This document shows positions 1 through 7,508 of a stretch of 15,482 bases of DNA, in pieces. How positions within the stretch are numbered: position 1 is the stretch's first letter; each line of letters opens with the position of its first letter. The notes beneath the pieces are model-generated. The model saw only the letters and a program-made list of their open reading frames with translations. It made no database searches and had not been told where the DNA came from. The translations under genes were made by a program, and so were the position numbers. Source of the stretch: an uncultured bacterium (GTDB taxonomy: Bacteria > Patescibacteriota > Microgenomatia > UBA1400 > PJMF01); NCBI GenBank assembly GCA_903891335.1, contig CAITDX010000036.1, forward strand, positions 1-15,482, given 5' to 3'.

Positions 1-2
1 AC

Positions 3-722
3 AACAATGATGGTTTGAATGATAGATTCGACTATAGTGTCGAAAAACCAGTGGATACTTTTAGAATCATTGCTCTCGGAGATTCCTTTACTTACGGAGC
101 ACTAGTAGAAACACAGGCTAATTGGACAGAAAAACTTGAGGACTTATTACAAGGTCAGGTTGGATTGTGTGGGATTAAAAAATTTGAAGTCTTAAATTTG
201 GGCATGCCAGGCTTTGATGTGCCCTACATAGTTAAGCGATACAAAGAAATTGGAGTTAAATATAATCCAGACTTGGTAATTTGGTTTGAGAGTGGATCTG
301 GTTTTAATCGTTTGGTTGAAACTATGCAACGAATGACTGATATCTGTGAGGCAACCACTTCTGAAGAATACCAGAAAAAACAACCAAATAACTGTTGGGT
401 GGAAGCAGAGCGCACGTTGAAAAGAGAATATAGATCTGAAACTAGCTCCCTAATTCTAAAAAGTTTAGATGAGTTTTATGCGATGGAAGAAAAGCGGCTG
501 GTGTTTGGTTTTGAAGAAAATACTCTTCCTGAAGAGGACATGGAAACTTTGCGTTCATGGAAACTCAGATATCCAAAAGAGATATTTTTATTTACGATAC
601 CTAATATTTATGAGCATGAGCAATTTTTATACGATGGTCATCCCAATGTAGCTGGTCACGAAACAATCGCTTTGACTATTTTCAACTACTTGAAAACTCA
701 TGTTATCAGTAGTTGTGAGTAA
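3..722 (+). CDS. SGNH/GDSL-family hydrolase, 5'-truncated by the window edge
   Basis: Predicted serine esterase or acyl/acetyl-hydrolase of the SGNH fold, probably acting on surface or secreted glycan. The nucleophile block GDSFTYG has its Ser codon at 84-86. A glycine block follows (NLGMPGF, around 197-215), then an Asn-containing block SGSGFNRL near 290-312. The C-terminal block DGHPNVAGH carries the Asp (633-635) and His (639-641) of the triad. A TTG at 15 could serve as a start, but the frame stays open to the window edge. The residues before that TTG (NNDGLNDR) resemble the conserved run that precedes the GDS block in longer relatives, so I read this as the C-terminal part of a longer protein. 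The O-antigen-ligase-like gene follows 51 bp downstream on the same strand, which fits glycan decoration. The family is clear; the substrate cannot be told. Confidence 0.8.
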   Translation, partial: NNDGLNDRFDYSVEKPVDTFRIIALGDSFTYGALVETQANWTEKLEDLLQGQVGLCGIKKFEVLNLGMPGFDVPYIVKRYKEIGVKYNPDLVIWFESGSGFNRLVETMQRMTDICEATTSEEYQKKQPNNCWVEAERTLKREYRSETSSLILKSLDEFYAMEEKRLVFGFEENTLPEEDMETLRSWKLRYPKEIFLFTIPNIYEHEQFLYDGHPNVAGHETIALTIFNYLKTHVISSCE

Positions 723-773
723 GTAGTAAAAGCTCAAGTGTCATATTGACATAACTGTACTAAAATTAATGAA

Positions 774-2951
774 GTGTCGTTATTTACCAACCTTTTTTAC
801 CCAGCTTTTTTTTCTCTATTCATTTTATCCTTTTTTTTAATTGAAGGGGATTATCGTTTTTACCTGTTCTCATCTTGGCTCGCTTTTATTTTTATCTTTG
901 GTAAGTTTTTTAGAGTTATGTCCGCCACAGCAACCAAAAGTCAGTTGAGAGTGCTTGCTTTTTCACTAGTATTAATGGTGCTATTTTCAATAACTATTTT
1001 TTTCTCAATAAGTCCGCCTCTAACAATCGAAAAAGCAATGTTTTACTTGGTTACGTTTGTGATTTTTATCTTCTTTGTTTTGGTGTCTCGTCACCATATT
1101 TCTATTCCTAAATTTTTATACTATCTGAGTTTAACAACCTTAGTTTTAAATATTTTTGTCTTGTTTTTCACGTTAATTCCTCCTCCCGTGGGTCTTTTTC
1201 CTGCTATGAACATTCTGGTGCGGATTTTTGGTCATAATTACTATGCAGCACATCTCTTACTCATGCTCCCAATATTTTGGTGGCAATTTTTATATTCTAA
1301 ACAGCAAGACCATCTTTTTGATCAAAAGATCATGCGTTTTTTAAGCTTATTTCTGTTGTTTTCTTCCTATTTACTTTTGTTTTTTAGTTTAGCTCGTTGG
1401 TCGATGTTGATTGGATTTTTACAATTGGCGGTGATTTTTTTGATGAATAAAACTGCTTTTATTGAACTTTTGCACAATCAATTTGCATATGCCGCACTGA
1501 AAGTATTTTTGTTGGTTTTATTTGTGCTATTGAGCATTTTTTTGTTTTTGCCATTTTTTTTCAGTAATCATGAGTTTTGCCCACTTAACTTCTCATATAA
1601 GGAAATGTGCAAGCCTTTATTAAGTAATGATCGCTGGCAGTATTGGCAGAAGGCAGTTTGGGTGTGGCAAACCAGTCCTTGGGTTGGCACTGGTTTAAAA
1701 ACGTTCGGATTTGCTAGTCGCCAATTTGTCTTAGAAAACTACAACTATAGTTCTTATGCTCATAATATTTTCTTGCTCAATTTAGCTGAGGGGGGAGTGA
1801 TGATTGGTATCCCCTTCATTGCATGTATCATCTATTTATTGGTGAGGGTTTGGAAAATTAGTCGCAGCTCAAAGGAAGTTTTACCAGTATTTATTTTTTT
1901 GGCGATTGGCGCATCGTTAGCTAATGCACTCTTTGATATAACCTGGAACTTTTTTGTGGTTTTTTTGCTCACTATGATTTTTATTGCGTTGGTCTTGCGC
2001 CTAGAGGTGCCAAAAGAGAAGCTGTCAAACTTAAAAAATTTTCAATTTTGGCAGAAAGCAACGCTATTCATTTTCTTTTTATTATTTGGTTTGAGTTTAT
2101 TGTTGTCGACAGGATTTTTCATTCAGGGTTTCTTGATCAAAAAAAATAAAGATCTTGCTTTGCGTCTCTTCCCATTTTTTGATCAACCAGTTCGGGACTT
2201 GGTTTTTGCTAAAGAACTGACTCCCGATCATTATCAACAGCTCTATCCGCTCTATCGTTTTGACCCAGATTTTATTTACAATTATGCGAAGTTAGAAGAA
2301 ATTGATTCAGCAAAAAGAGCGGCGCTGCTATCAGAATTGGTGCTCCTGGACCCACTGTTATTGGCAAAAAATCTTACTTTTGTAAATTTAGAGCCCCACG
2401 CGGCTCGTCCACTAATTGATGCATTTTTGCTTGCTGCTAAGCGACACCATATTCTCAATAATACTCACTTTCTTGATTATTGGCATCAACGCAATCTCGC
2501 TATCGACGTATTTCAATTGGCTAATCAAGCATATCTGCAGCAAGAATATCAGTTGGCCGCTCATCTGTATCATCAAGCAATGGAGCTTGATGCGCATGTT
2601 TTAAGTGGTGTGATTAGCCCTGTTTTTCTTAATGAAAAGAATCTTGATGTTAGTGCGCAGTTTTTAGCTCATTTCCAAAACCTAAATCCAGAGTCAATGA
2701 AAGATTTTTATGCGTATATGAATCTTTATCAGCGCACACTCTTGCACTTATTTGCCGAAAGACGTCTCGATGAATTTTTTGATTTGACCGATAAGATCGT
2801 CAAATTTTTACCAAACCACTCTTGGTTTATTGTCAGAGATTTAATGGTTGTCACCACCAATGAAGATCAGGAGGCACTTTTCCAGGTTTACCAGCGATAC
2901 AAGGAATGGCCAGTATGGGAAGAGGTTTCCTATCAGCCGATCGCAGAATGA
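774..2951 (+). CDS. O-antigen ligase/polymerase-like (Wzy_C) membrane protein with C-terminal TPR-like region
   Basis: Polytopic inner-membrane protein of 725 aa, likely joining or polymerising lipid-linked oligosaccharides outside the membrane. Residues ~5-450 hold about 12-13 hydrophobic segments. Family hallmarks are SLARWSMLIG near residue 205 and a long outer loop at ~265-330. That loop carries RWQYWQKAVWVWQTSPWVGTG, then AHNIFLLNLAEGG leading into the next helix, matching the Wzy_C/WaaL pattern (conserved Arg, PW.GtG, H...E.G). Residues ~455-725 are soluble, with a TPR-like stretch (AYLQQEYQLAAHLYHQAMEL). Such tails occur in several O-antigen-ligase-family proteins, including protein glycosyltransferases. 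The start is GTG with no clear ribosome binding site. The gene is very AT-rich with many T-runs, unlike rpsA downstream, which is common for polysaccharide loci. Ligase, polymerase and protein-glycosylation roles cannot be separated from sequence. Confidence 0.82.
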   Translation: MSLFTNLFYPAFFSLFILSFFLIEGDYRFYLFSSWLAFIFIFGKFFRVMSATATKSQLRVLAFSLVLMVLFSITIFFSISPPLTIEKAMFYLVTFVIFIFFVLVSRHHISIPKFLYYLSLTTLVLNIFVLFFTLIPPPVGLFPAMNILVRIFGHNYYAAHLLLMLPIFWWQFLYSKQQDHLFDQKIMRFLSLFLLFSSYLLLFFSLARWSMLIGFLQLAVIFLMNKTAFIELLHNQFAYAALKVFLLVLFVLLSIFLFLPFFFSNHEFCPLNFSYKEMCKPLLSNDRWQYWQKAVWVWQTSPWVGTGLKTFGFASRQFVLENYNYSSYAHNIFLLNLAEGGVMIGIPFIACIIYLLVRVWKISRSSKEVLPVFIFLAIGASLANALFDITWNFFVVFLLTMIFIALVLRLEVPKEKLSNLKNFQFWQKATLFIFFLLFGLSLLLSTGFFIQGFLIKKNKDLALRLFPFFDQPVRDLVFAKELTPDHYQQLYPLYRFDPDFIYNYAKLEEIDSAKRAALLSELVLLDPLLLAKNLTFVNLEPHAARPLIDAFLLAAKRHHILNNTHFLDYWHQRNLAIDVFQLANQAYLQQEYQLAAHLYHQAMELDAHVLSGVISPVFLNEKNLDVSAQFLAHFQNLNPESMKDFYAYMNLYQRTLLHLFAERRLDEFFDLTDKIVKFLPNHSWFIVRDLMVVTTNEDQEALFQVYQRYKEWPVWEEVSYQPIAE

Positions 2952-2954
2952 GCC

Positions 2955-4226
2955 TTAGCTCAGCAGCACCTCAATGCCCGGTAATTTTTCTCCCCCTAAA
3001 AATTCTAGGGTAGCACCGCCGCCGGTTGAGACGTGAGTAAGGCGATTGTAGAGACCCGCTCCATTAATAATGGCGCTGGTTTCACCACCTCCACAAATAC
3101 TAATGACTTGCTTTTCAGCACTCAAACGAGCGATGGTTTTGGCAATTTTGCGACTACCTTTGGCAAAAGGTTCGTTTTCAAAAACTCCCATGGGACCATT
3201 CCAAAAAATGGTTTTAGCAGTTGAGAGTAAATATGCGAAGAGGGTGGTTGTTCTTGGACCGATATCTAGGTACTGAAGTGGCAAATCATCCGAACTGTCT
3301 TTAACATCTTTGAGCAGAGGCATAGTGGCAGCCTCTGCTTGAGTCACCTCACTGTTTTTAGCTGCTATTACATCGACTGGTAATACAATTTTTGGCAATG
3401 GTAAACCATTTCTGTCGTCATTAGTCTGAATTATAGTCCGTTCAGTGTGATGTTCATCTAAGATAGCTTTGGCTAATTTGACATTTTTTGCTTCGTCTTT
3501 GCCCATAAATGATTGGTGCACCTCGATACCACTTGCTTTGAGAAAAGTATTGGCGAGGCCACCTCCGACAAGGACGATGTCGGCCAATTTGCTGAGATTA
3601 GCTACGGCTTGAACTTTGTCATCAATCTTGGCACCTCCTAGCACCACCACTAGTGGTCGAGTGACTTTATCGAGGATCTTGTTCATCATAGTCACTTCAG
3701 TTGCTAGGGAAAAACCTGCAAAATGAGGCAATAAGCTAGGTAAACCAACTATAGAGGCATGAGCTCGATGTGAGGCTGAAAATGCTTCATTGATGAACAC
3801 TTCAGCGTCAGCATCGGCGACAATTGCTTTGGCAAACCTCACATCATTGGCTTCTTCTTCTGGATGAAAGCGTAGATTTTCTAGTAAGGCAATCTCGCCA
3901 AATGCTAAGCTTTGAGTGATTTGTCTAACTTCATCACCAATGCAATCATGGACGAAATGGGTGGGAAGCTTCAGGTGCTGCCTTAGGTAATTCGCCACTC
4001 CCTTGAGACTGTATTTTTCAACATACTTACCATCTGGTCGACCCAGGTGCGTGAGTAAAATGATTTTCGCCTCATGCTCACGCAGAAAAGAAATGGTCTC
4101 TAGAGCGCTCTGAATCCGTTGTGCATCAGCAACACTACCGTCTTCATGTAGTGGCACATTGAAATCAACCCGCACGAGTACGGTTTTGTGTTTGATGTCA
4201 CTGATTTTTGGGAGCGGTAAATGCAT
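2955..4226 (-). CDS. pgk: Phosphoglycerate kinase
   Basis: Cytosolic glycolytic enzyme that transfers the phosphoryl group of 1,3-bisphosphoglycerate to ADP, giving 3-phosphoglycerate and ATP. It is full length at 423 aa, slightly longer than the usual ~390-415. Motifs in order: VLVRVDFNVPL (16-26), THLGRP (59-64), ENLRFHPEE (116-124), HRAHAS (153-158), GGAKIDDKV (197-205, with the nucleotide-site lysines), FWNGPMGVFE (341-350) and a C-terminal glycine-rich loop. Two departures from the usual consensus are visible. VNDAFG.AHRAHAS reads INEAFSASHRAHAS, and the nucleotide-loop GGGDT reads GGGET with Glu at 382. Both are conservative, so the enzyme is probably active. The start is ATG, 6 nt after a CATAAT hexamer, suggesting a leaderless mRNA. 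It is divergent from rpsA and convergent with the O-antigen-ligase-like gene, with only 3 bp between the stops. Confidence 0.96.
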   Translation of the reverse strand: MHLPLPKISDIKHKTVLVRVDFNVPLHEDGSVADAQRIQSALETISFLREHEAKIILLTHLGRPDGKYVEKYSLKGVANYLRQHLKLPTHFVHDCIGDEVRQITQSLAFGEIALLENLRFHPEEEANDVRFAKAIVADADAEVFINEAFSASHRAHASIVGLPSLLPHFAGFSLATEVTMMNKILDKVTRPLVVVLGGAKIDDKVQAVANLSKLADIVLVGGGLANTFLKASGIEVHQSFMGKDEAKNVKLAKAILDEHHTERTIIQTNDDRNGLPLPKIVLPVDVIAAKNSEVTQAEAATMPLLKDVKDSSDDLPLQYLDIGPRTTTLFAYLLSTAKTIFWNGPMGVFENEPFAKGSRKIAKTIARLSAEKQVISICGGGETSAIINGAGLYNRLTHVSTGGGATLEFLGGEKLPGIEVLLS

Positions 4227-4232
4227 GGTGTC

Positions 4233-4261
4233 ATTATGGCGTTTCTAGCTGTCAGAATCAA
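4233..4261 (-). promoter_or_regulatory. Candidate leaderless promoter of pgk
   Basis: Read on the minus strand, TTGATT (4261-4256) and CATAAT (4238-4233) are separated by exactly 17 nt. Only 6 nt separate CATAAT from the pgk ATG, so transcription would begin at or next to the start codon. No Shine-Dalgarno sequence can fit in the gap. Not experimentally supported. Confidence 0.5.
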
Positions 4262-4278
4262 GCTTTTTATGATACAAT
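4249..4278 (+). promoter_or_regulatory. Candidate promoter of rpsA
   Basis: CTGTCA (4249-4254), an 18-nt spacer and TACAAT (4273-4278), with an upstream TG at 4270-4271, resemble a sigma70 promoter. Transcription would start near 4285, leaving a leader of about 27 nt that contains the purine-rich AGAAAGGA (4292-4299), a likely ribosome binding site. It overlaps the divergent pgk promoter, so the two may interfere with each other. Confidence 0.45.
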
Positions 4279-4311
4279 CTCGAAGTTTCACAGAAAGGAA
4301 CTATTTTTCGT

Positions 4312-5424
4312 ATGACTCAAACTGCAGTCAAAAAAGTACAAACCATGGAGGAGCTGCTCCAAGCCAATGCAGCTAAAGTAGTGATCCCCAAGAAGGGCGA
4401 CACTGTTTCCGGAGTTATCGTTGAGAAAAATAAAAAAAGTCTCGTCATCGACCTTGGTTCCAAAACCGAGGGTGTGGTGGCTGATAAAGAATTTGAATTT
4501 GCTGTTGATTTTGTCAAAGAGCTCAAAGTCGGCGATGAGGTCAAAGCCATTGTCGTCTCTCCTGACAACGATCGTGGCCAAGTCACTCTTTCACTTAAGG
4601 GTGCGGCTTCCGATGCGAAGTGGGAATACTTCGAGGAAGCTATGGACAAAGACCAGGAACTTGAGGCCAAGGGTATTGAAATGAACCGTGGTGGCTTAAT
4701 TGTTTTGGTCAACGGTGTGCGCGCTTTCGTGCCTTCCAGCCAATTTTCTCGTAAATACATGGGTAAAATTCAAAATCTCAAGGGTATGACGTTTCCCGTC
4801 AAAGCTATTGAAGTTGATCGTGAGAAAAATCGTTTGATTTTCTCTGAGCGCCACGTTAGTGAAGCCAAGGAATTGGCTCAAAAAGATTTGGCCATTGCTA
4901 GTGTCAAAGAAGGCGAAATCTATGAGGGTGTCGTGTCTGGTGTGATGCACTTTGGTTTATTCGTCACTGTCGAAGTGCCAGTCAAAGACACCGAGGCCAA
5001 AGATAGCATCGGCTATGTCGAAGGTTTGATTCACATCTCCGAAATTTCTTGGGAAAAAGTTAATCACCCCAAGGATTACCACAAAGTTGGTGACCGCATC
5101 AGGGTCAAAGTCTTGGGTATCGATGAGAAAACCAACAAACTTAATCTCTCTATCAAGCAGCTTGATGCTGATCCTTGGGAGAGCATTGAGGAGCGTTATG
5201 GTGTGGGCACCACCTTTACTGGTGAGGTCACTCGTATCGAAGCGTTTGGTGCCTTCATCAATGTCGAGAAGGGCGTCGATGCTTTGATTCATGCCAGTAA
5301 GCTTGAGGGTCACAATCTCAAAGTCGGTGAGAAAGTCACCGTCAACGTCGAGAACGTGGTGCCAGAACAGCGCCGCATGAGTTTATCGATTGTCGATACT
5401 TCCATGCCAATTGCATACAAATAA
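4312..5424 (+). CDS. rpsA: Small ribosomal subunit protein bS1 (four S1 domains)
   Basis: RNA-binding ribosomal protein that recruits mRNA to the 30S subunit. The 370 residues contain four S1/OB-fold repeats. They lie at about 29-97 (starts GDTVSGVIVEKNKKSLVIDL), 115-182 (GGLIVLVNGVRAFVPSSQFS), 198-285 (GEIYEGVVSGVMHFGLFVTV) and 300-365 (GTTFTGEVTRIEAFGAFINV). E. coli S1 has six, and shorter four-domain forms are known in other bacteria. The third repeat carries an insert (VPVKDTEAKDSIGYVEG). Codon use is visibly more GC-rich and regular than in the glycan genes upstream, fitting high expression. The ATG is preceded by AGAAAGGA with a rather long spacing of about 12 nt. The gene ends in a strong terminator at 5458-5485. 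Other S1-repeat RNA-binding proteins are possible, but length and architecture favour bS1. Confidence 0.9.
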   Translation: MTQTAVKKVQTMEELLQANAAKVVIPKKGDTVSGVIVEKNKKSLVIDLGSKTEGVVADKEFEFAVDFVKELKVGDEVKAIVVSPDNDRGQVTLSLKGAASDAKWEYFEEAMDKDQELEAKGIEMNRGGLIVLVNGVRAFVPSSQFSRKYMGKIQNLKGMTFPVKAIEVDREKNRLIFSERHVSEAKELAQKDLAIASVKEGEIYEGVVSGVMHFGLFVTVEVPVKDTEAKDSIGYVEGLIHISEISWEKVNHPKDYHKVGDRIRVKVLGIDEKTNKLNLSIKQLDADPWESIEERYGVGTTFTGEVTRIEAFGAFINVEKGVDALIHASKLEGHNLKVGEKVTVNVENVVPEQRRMSLSIVDTSMPIAYK

Positions 5425-5457
5425 ACTTTGTCGCAATTTTTAAAGAAAAAAGAGAAA

Positions 5458-5485
5458 GGGCGTCTATAATAGGCGCTCTTTTTTT
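5458..5485 (+). terminator. Rho-independent terminator after rpsA, overlapping the convergent gene's 3' end
   Basis: An 8-bp stem (GGGCGTCT with AGGCGCTC, two G-U pairs, loop ATAAT) is followed by seven T, and flanking A and T runs can extend the stem. The stop codon and last codons of the minus-strand sugar transferase (stop at 5466-5464) lie inside the stem. On the minus strand the hairpin is followed by TTTCTCTTTTTT, so it may terminate both transcripts. Confidence 0.85.
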
Positions 5486-6123
5486 ATAAACTGACTCAGT
5501 TGCTTTTGCGCAATTTGAAAGATCAATGTAATCTGTCCACTTATACTCATTTCCAAGCCCTTTTTTTCTAATTTCTTCCAGTAGGCAAGTGACTTGTTAT
5601 GTTGATTATCGAGCGCCCAGAGAGAAAAAATACCGGGAGAAACATGATGTCTCCAGGAATACCAAGTAGGATCTTGCTGACGCAGCGCCATGGCTTCAGC
5701 AACAGGGAGTGGGCGTGGTCCGACCAGGCTCATTTCGCCGCGCAAGACATTGAAGAGTTGTGGCAACTCATCAAGGCCTGAGCGAGATAGAAAGCGGCCA
5801 ATTTCCAGAGTAATTACACGATTAATTATTGGTAGCCAAAGCTTTTTCCGTAAAAAGCGAGGATCTTGACTGATTTTAAACATTGGCCAGGGAGCTTCAT
5901 TTTGCTGTCGATATTTGTCTTTGGTAATTTCGGCATTTTTATACATGCTCCTGAGTTTATAGAGGATAAAGACTTCACCATTTCGACCAAGTCGCTCCTG
6001 GCGAAAGAGCAATGGTCTGCCAATGAGCCAGCACAGTAATGGATAGGCTAGCATCGCCACTGGGCTCAGTAAGGTCAGGATAAAAATTGCGCTAGATACA
6101 TCAAAAACTCGTTGTTTCCACAT
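5464..6123 (-). CDS. Bacterial sugar transferase (undecaprenyl-phosphate sugar-1-phosphate transferase type)
   Basis: Monotopic membrane enzyme of the PF02397 family, predicted to move a sugar-1-phosphate from a nucleotide sugar onto a polyprenyl phosphate, the first step of lipid-linked glycan assembly. It has 219 aa. In order: KQRVFDVSSA at the start; one hydrophobic re-entrant helix (~10-34); RPLLFRQERLGRNGEVFILYKLRSM (~36-60); then RSGLDELPQLFNVLRGEMSLVGPRP, which contains the family's catalytic Asp-Glu pair; then the SPGIFSLW block. The length is that of a catalytic domain alone, without the N-terminal membrane domain of WbaP-type proteins. It is not in an operon with the O-antigen-ligase-like gene but may serve the same glycan. 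Its ATG lies 13 nt from a TAAAAT hexamer and it is divergent from the small gene at 6168. The sugar donor is unknown. Confidence 0.9.
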   Translation of the reverse strand: MWKQRVFDVSSAIFILTLLSPVAMLAYPLLCWLIGRPLLFRQERLGRNGEVFILYKLRSMYKNAEITKDKYRQQNEAPWPMFKISQDPRFLRKKLWLPIINRVITLEIGRFLSRSGLDELPQLFNVLRGEMSLVGPRPLPVAEAMALRQQDPTWYSWRHHVSPGIFSLWALDNQHNKSLAYWKKLEKKGLEMSISGQITLIFQIAQKQLSQFIKKERLL

Positions 6124-6131
6124 GATTTACT

Positions 6132-6161
6132 TTCGCATTTTAGCAGTAAATCTGGTATAAT
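6132..6161 (+). promoter_or_regulatory. Candidate leaderless promoter of the 57-aa gene
   Basis: A perfect TATAAT (6156-6161) preceded by TGG ends 6 nt before the ATG at 6168, so transcription should start at the initiator codon. A weak -35-like TTCGCA lies at 6132-6137 with an 18-nt spacer. This is the clearest promoter in the window and probably also serves the genes downstream. Confidence 0.6.
6137..6145 (-). promoter_or_regulatory. Candidate -10 element of the sugar transferase gene
   Basis: On the minus strand TGC precedes TAAAAT (6142-6137), giving an extended -10-like element 13 nt before the ATG. The predicted leader is only ~6-7 nt. No convincing -35 is seen. It lies within the divergent promoter region of the 57-aa gene. 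Confidence 0.4.
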
Positions 6162-6167
6162 GCTTGT

Positions 6168-6341
6168 ATGGCAAAACAAAGAATGATTGTAACCGATGAT
6201 CAGTTATTAATTGACATGGACTTGTTGTTTAACGCAATTCGCGAAGCCAAAGGTGATTGGCAACAAGTCGAAACTGAGATGAAGCAATACTTGGCCATGG
6301 TTCAAGGCATGACTGAATCCATCTCAACTGATGACAACTAA
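6168..6341 (+). CDS. Small conserved-looking protein of unknown function (57 aa)
   Basis: An ATG-to-TAA frame beginning MAKQRMIVTDDQLLIDMDLL and ending in ESISTDDN. It is acidic and predicted mostly helical (LLIDMDLLFNAIREAKGDWQQVETEMKQYLAMVQGM), with no signal peptide or membrane segment. I do not recognise it. Support for a real gene is positional: a consensus TATAAT exactly 6 nt upstream of the ATG, an amphipathic helical composition, and a place at the head of a co-directional run of genes. The next gene starts 68 bp later. With no room for a leader it would be translated from a leaderless mRNA. Confidence 0.7.
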   Translation: MAKQRMIVTDDQLLIDMDLLFNAIREAKGDWQQVETEMKQYLAMVQGMTESISTDDN

Positions 6342-6360
6342 ATCAGTTGCATTGCCTCCC

Positions 6361-6370
6361 TGTAATTACA
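6361..6370. repeat. Short perfect palindrome between the 57-aa gene and the 222-aa gene
   Basis: TGTAATTACA is a perfect 10-bp palindrome in the 68-bp gap. It could be a regulator site or chance; nothing else supports a role. Confidence 0.25.
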
Positions 6371-6409
6371 CAATCACCACAGTAAGTCTGCCCTAAATCG
6401 TAAAGGCTT

Positions 6410-7078
6410 ATGATGTCGGATAACACTAATTCAAATCAACCCCCCTCCCAGGCTCCTTTTGTGATTGCTTGCGGCGATGAGGGTGTGCAGCTCAACCATG
6501 GTCGCCGCTTGGCTTTTCTAGGTGCGGGTTTGCGTCTGGATGGCTTTGAGCAGGCACTTGTAGCATTGCAAGCGACACTCGCCAGTTATCAAGATCGAGA
6601 TGGAGCTTTGCGCTTAGTCGCCAATGAAGAAAACGCGTATATCAAAAAAACCTATGATCTCAATGATTTCGATGAAGCCAATGCAAGCATGCAGCAACAT
6701 CTTCAGGTTTTAGCTGATCGTTATGGCTTACTCTATGCTGGAATTTTACCTTTTGCCGATCCGCTTGATCTTGAGCACGGTGTCAAAGGTCACATGGTTC
6801 GCCCTAAGGGAGTCCACATTGCCAATAAAATTTGTCTGACTATCGCTGGTGGCGAAACCACCTATCATCTTGGTCACTATTTAATCTCTGCTGATTGGGT
6901 GTCCAAAGCCGACGACGCATTGGTAAAGCAAGTGATTGATACACAAATTGCTTTTTATGAGGGTCTGGCCAAACGGCCTTTGCCAATCATTCTCGAAACC
7001 AACGGAGATCTTGATCCTGCTTTAGTGGCAGCCAATCAGGAAAAATTACATCGCTTGGGTTACGCAGCAGATGCCTAG
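6410..7078 (+). CDS. Uncharacterised protein (222 aa)
   Basis: I do not recognise this protein. It is soluble, without signal peptide or membrane helix, and starts with a short disordered Asn/Ser/Pro/Gln stretch (residues 1-15). The ordered part contains FVIACGDEGVQLNHGRRLAFLG, an acidic central region (DLNDFDEANASMQQHLQ), a His/Gly-rich segment (DLEHGVKGHMVRPKGVH), then TIAGGETTYHLGHYLI. The spaced His residues and acidic groups could bind metal, but no known motif is matched. Two ATGs stand in tandem (6410 and 6413); the purine run AAAGG at 6402-6406 is better spaced for the second. The 3' end overlaps the next start by 8 bp, so the two are translationally linked. Confidence 0.85.
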   Translation: MMSDNTNSNQPPSQAPFVIACGDEGVQLNHGRRLAFLGAGLRLDGFEQALVALQATLASYQDRDGALRLVANEENAYIKKTYDLNDFDEANASMQQHLQVLADRYGLLYAGILPFADPLDLEHGVKGHMVRPKGVHIANKICLTIAGGETTYHLGHYLISADWVSKADDALVKQVIDTQIAFYEGLAKRPLPIILETNGDLDPALVAANQEKLHRLGYAADA

Positions 7079-7502
7079 AAGAGCGCGATCAACCAAGATA
7101 GTTCATCCTAGTTTATTTCCTGATGTAGCTGATCAAAAACCAGTCACTTCTAAGTCTTCGTCATCACCTTCACCTTCCACTGAGAAAAAACGCACCAGGG
7201 ATGCAGCTGTTGCTTTTGCTACCCCCAAAGATTTATTGAGTCGCTACCAAATTGCTGATACCAACAAACACATTGCTCACGAATTCCAGAGCTTTGGTTG
7301 CTACTTAGCTGAAACTTTAGCAGACAAGCGGCACACCGCGTTGTATATTAAATTAGCTAAGCAAATGCCACGAGCAGTGCTAGAGCAAGCACTACGCTTT
7401 GTGATTGATTCCACTGCTGACAACAAGGCTAAGTTGTTTATGTGGAAACTCGAGCAGATCAAGCAAAGCAAGCAAGCGAAACAACCAAAGACAAATAATT
7501 GA
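7071..7502 (+). CDS. Uncharacterised basic protein (143 aa)
   Basis: The start overlaps the previous stop by 8 bp. Residues 1-50 are basic, Ser/Pro/Thr-rich and probably disordered. Residues ~55-128 look like a compact helical domain (PKDLLSRYQIADTNKHIAHEFQSFGCYLAETL ... LFMWKLEQIKQ). The tail is Lys/Gln-rich. Proteins ending in a similar ...LFMWKL.QL... segment are, as I recall, found in CPR genomes, but I cannot give a function. The basic ends would allow nucleic-acid binding, which is speculation. The next gene starts 6 bp downstream. Confidence 0.82.
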   Translation: MPRRARSTKIVHPSLFPDVADQKPVTSKSSSSPSPSTEKKRTRDAAVAFATPKDLLSRYQIADTNKHIAHEFQSFGCYLAETLADKRHTALYIKLAKQMPRAVLEQALRFVIDSTADNKAKLFMWKLEQIKQSKQAKQPKTNN

Positions 7503-7508
7503 TCGTAT

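Noticed and set aside
746..766. TTGACA and TAAAAT before the GTG start at 774 as a promoter
   Set aside because: The spacer is only 9 nt, too short for a sigma70 promoter. TAAAAT alone lies 7 nt from the GTG and might act as a leaderless -10, but this is not strong enough to list.
4317..4760. 147-aa open frame antisense to rpsA
   Set aside because: Lies wholly inside the well-supported S1 gene, has Ser/Thr-rich shadow composition and no start signals.
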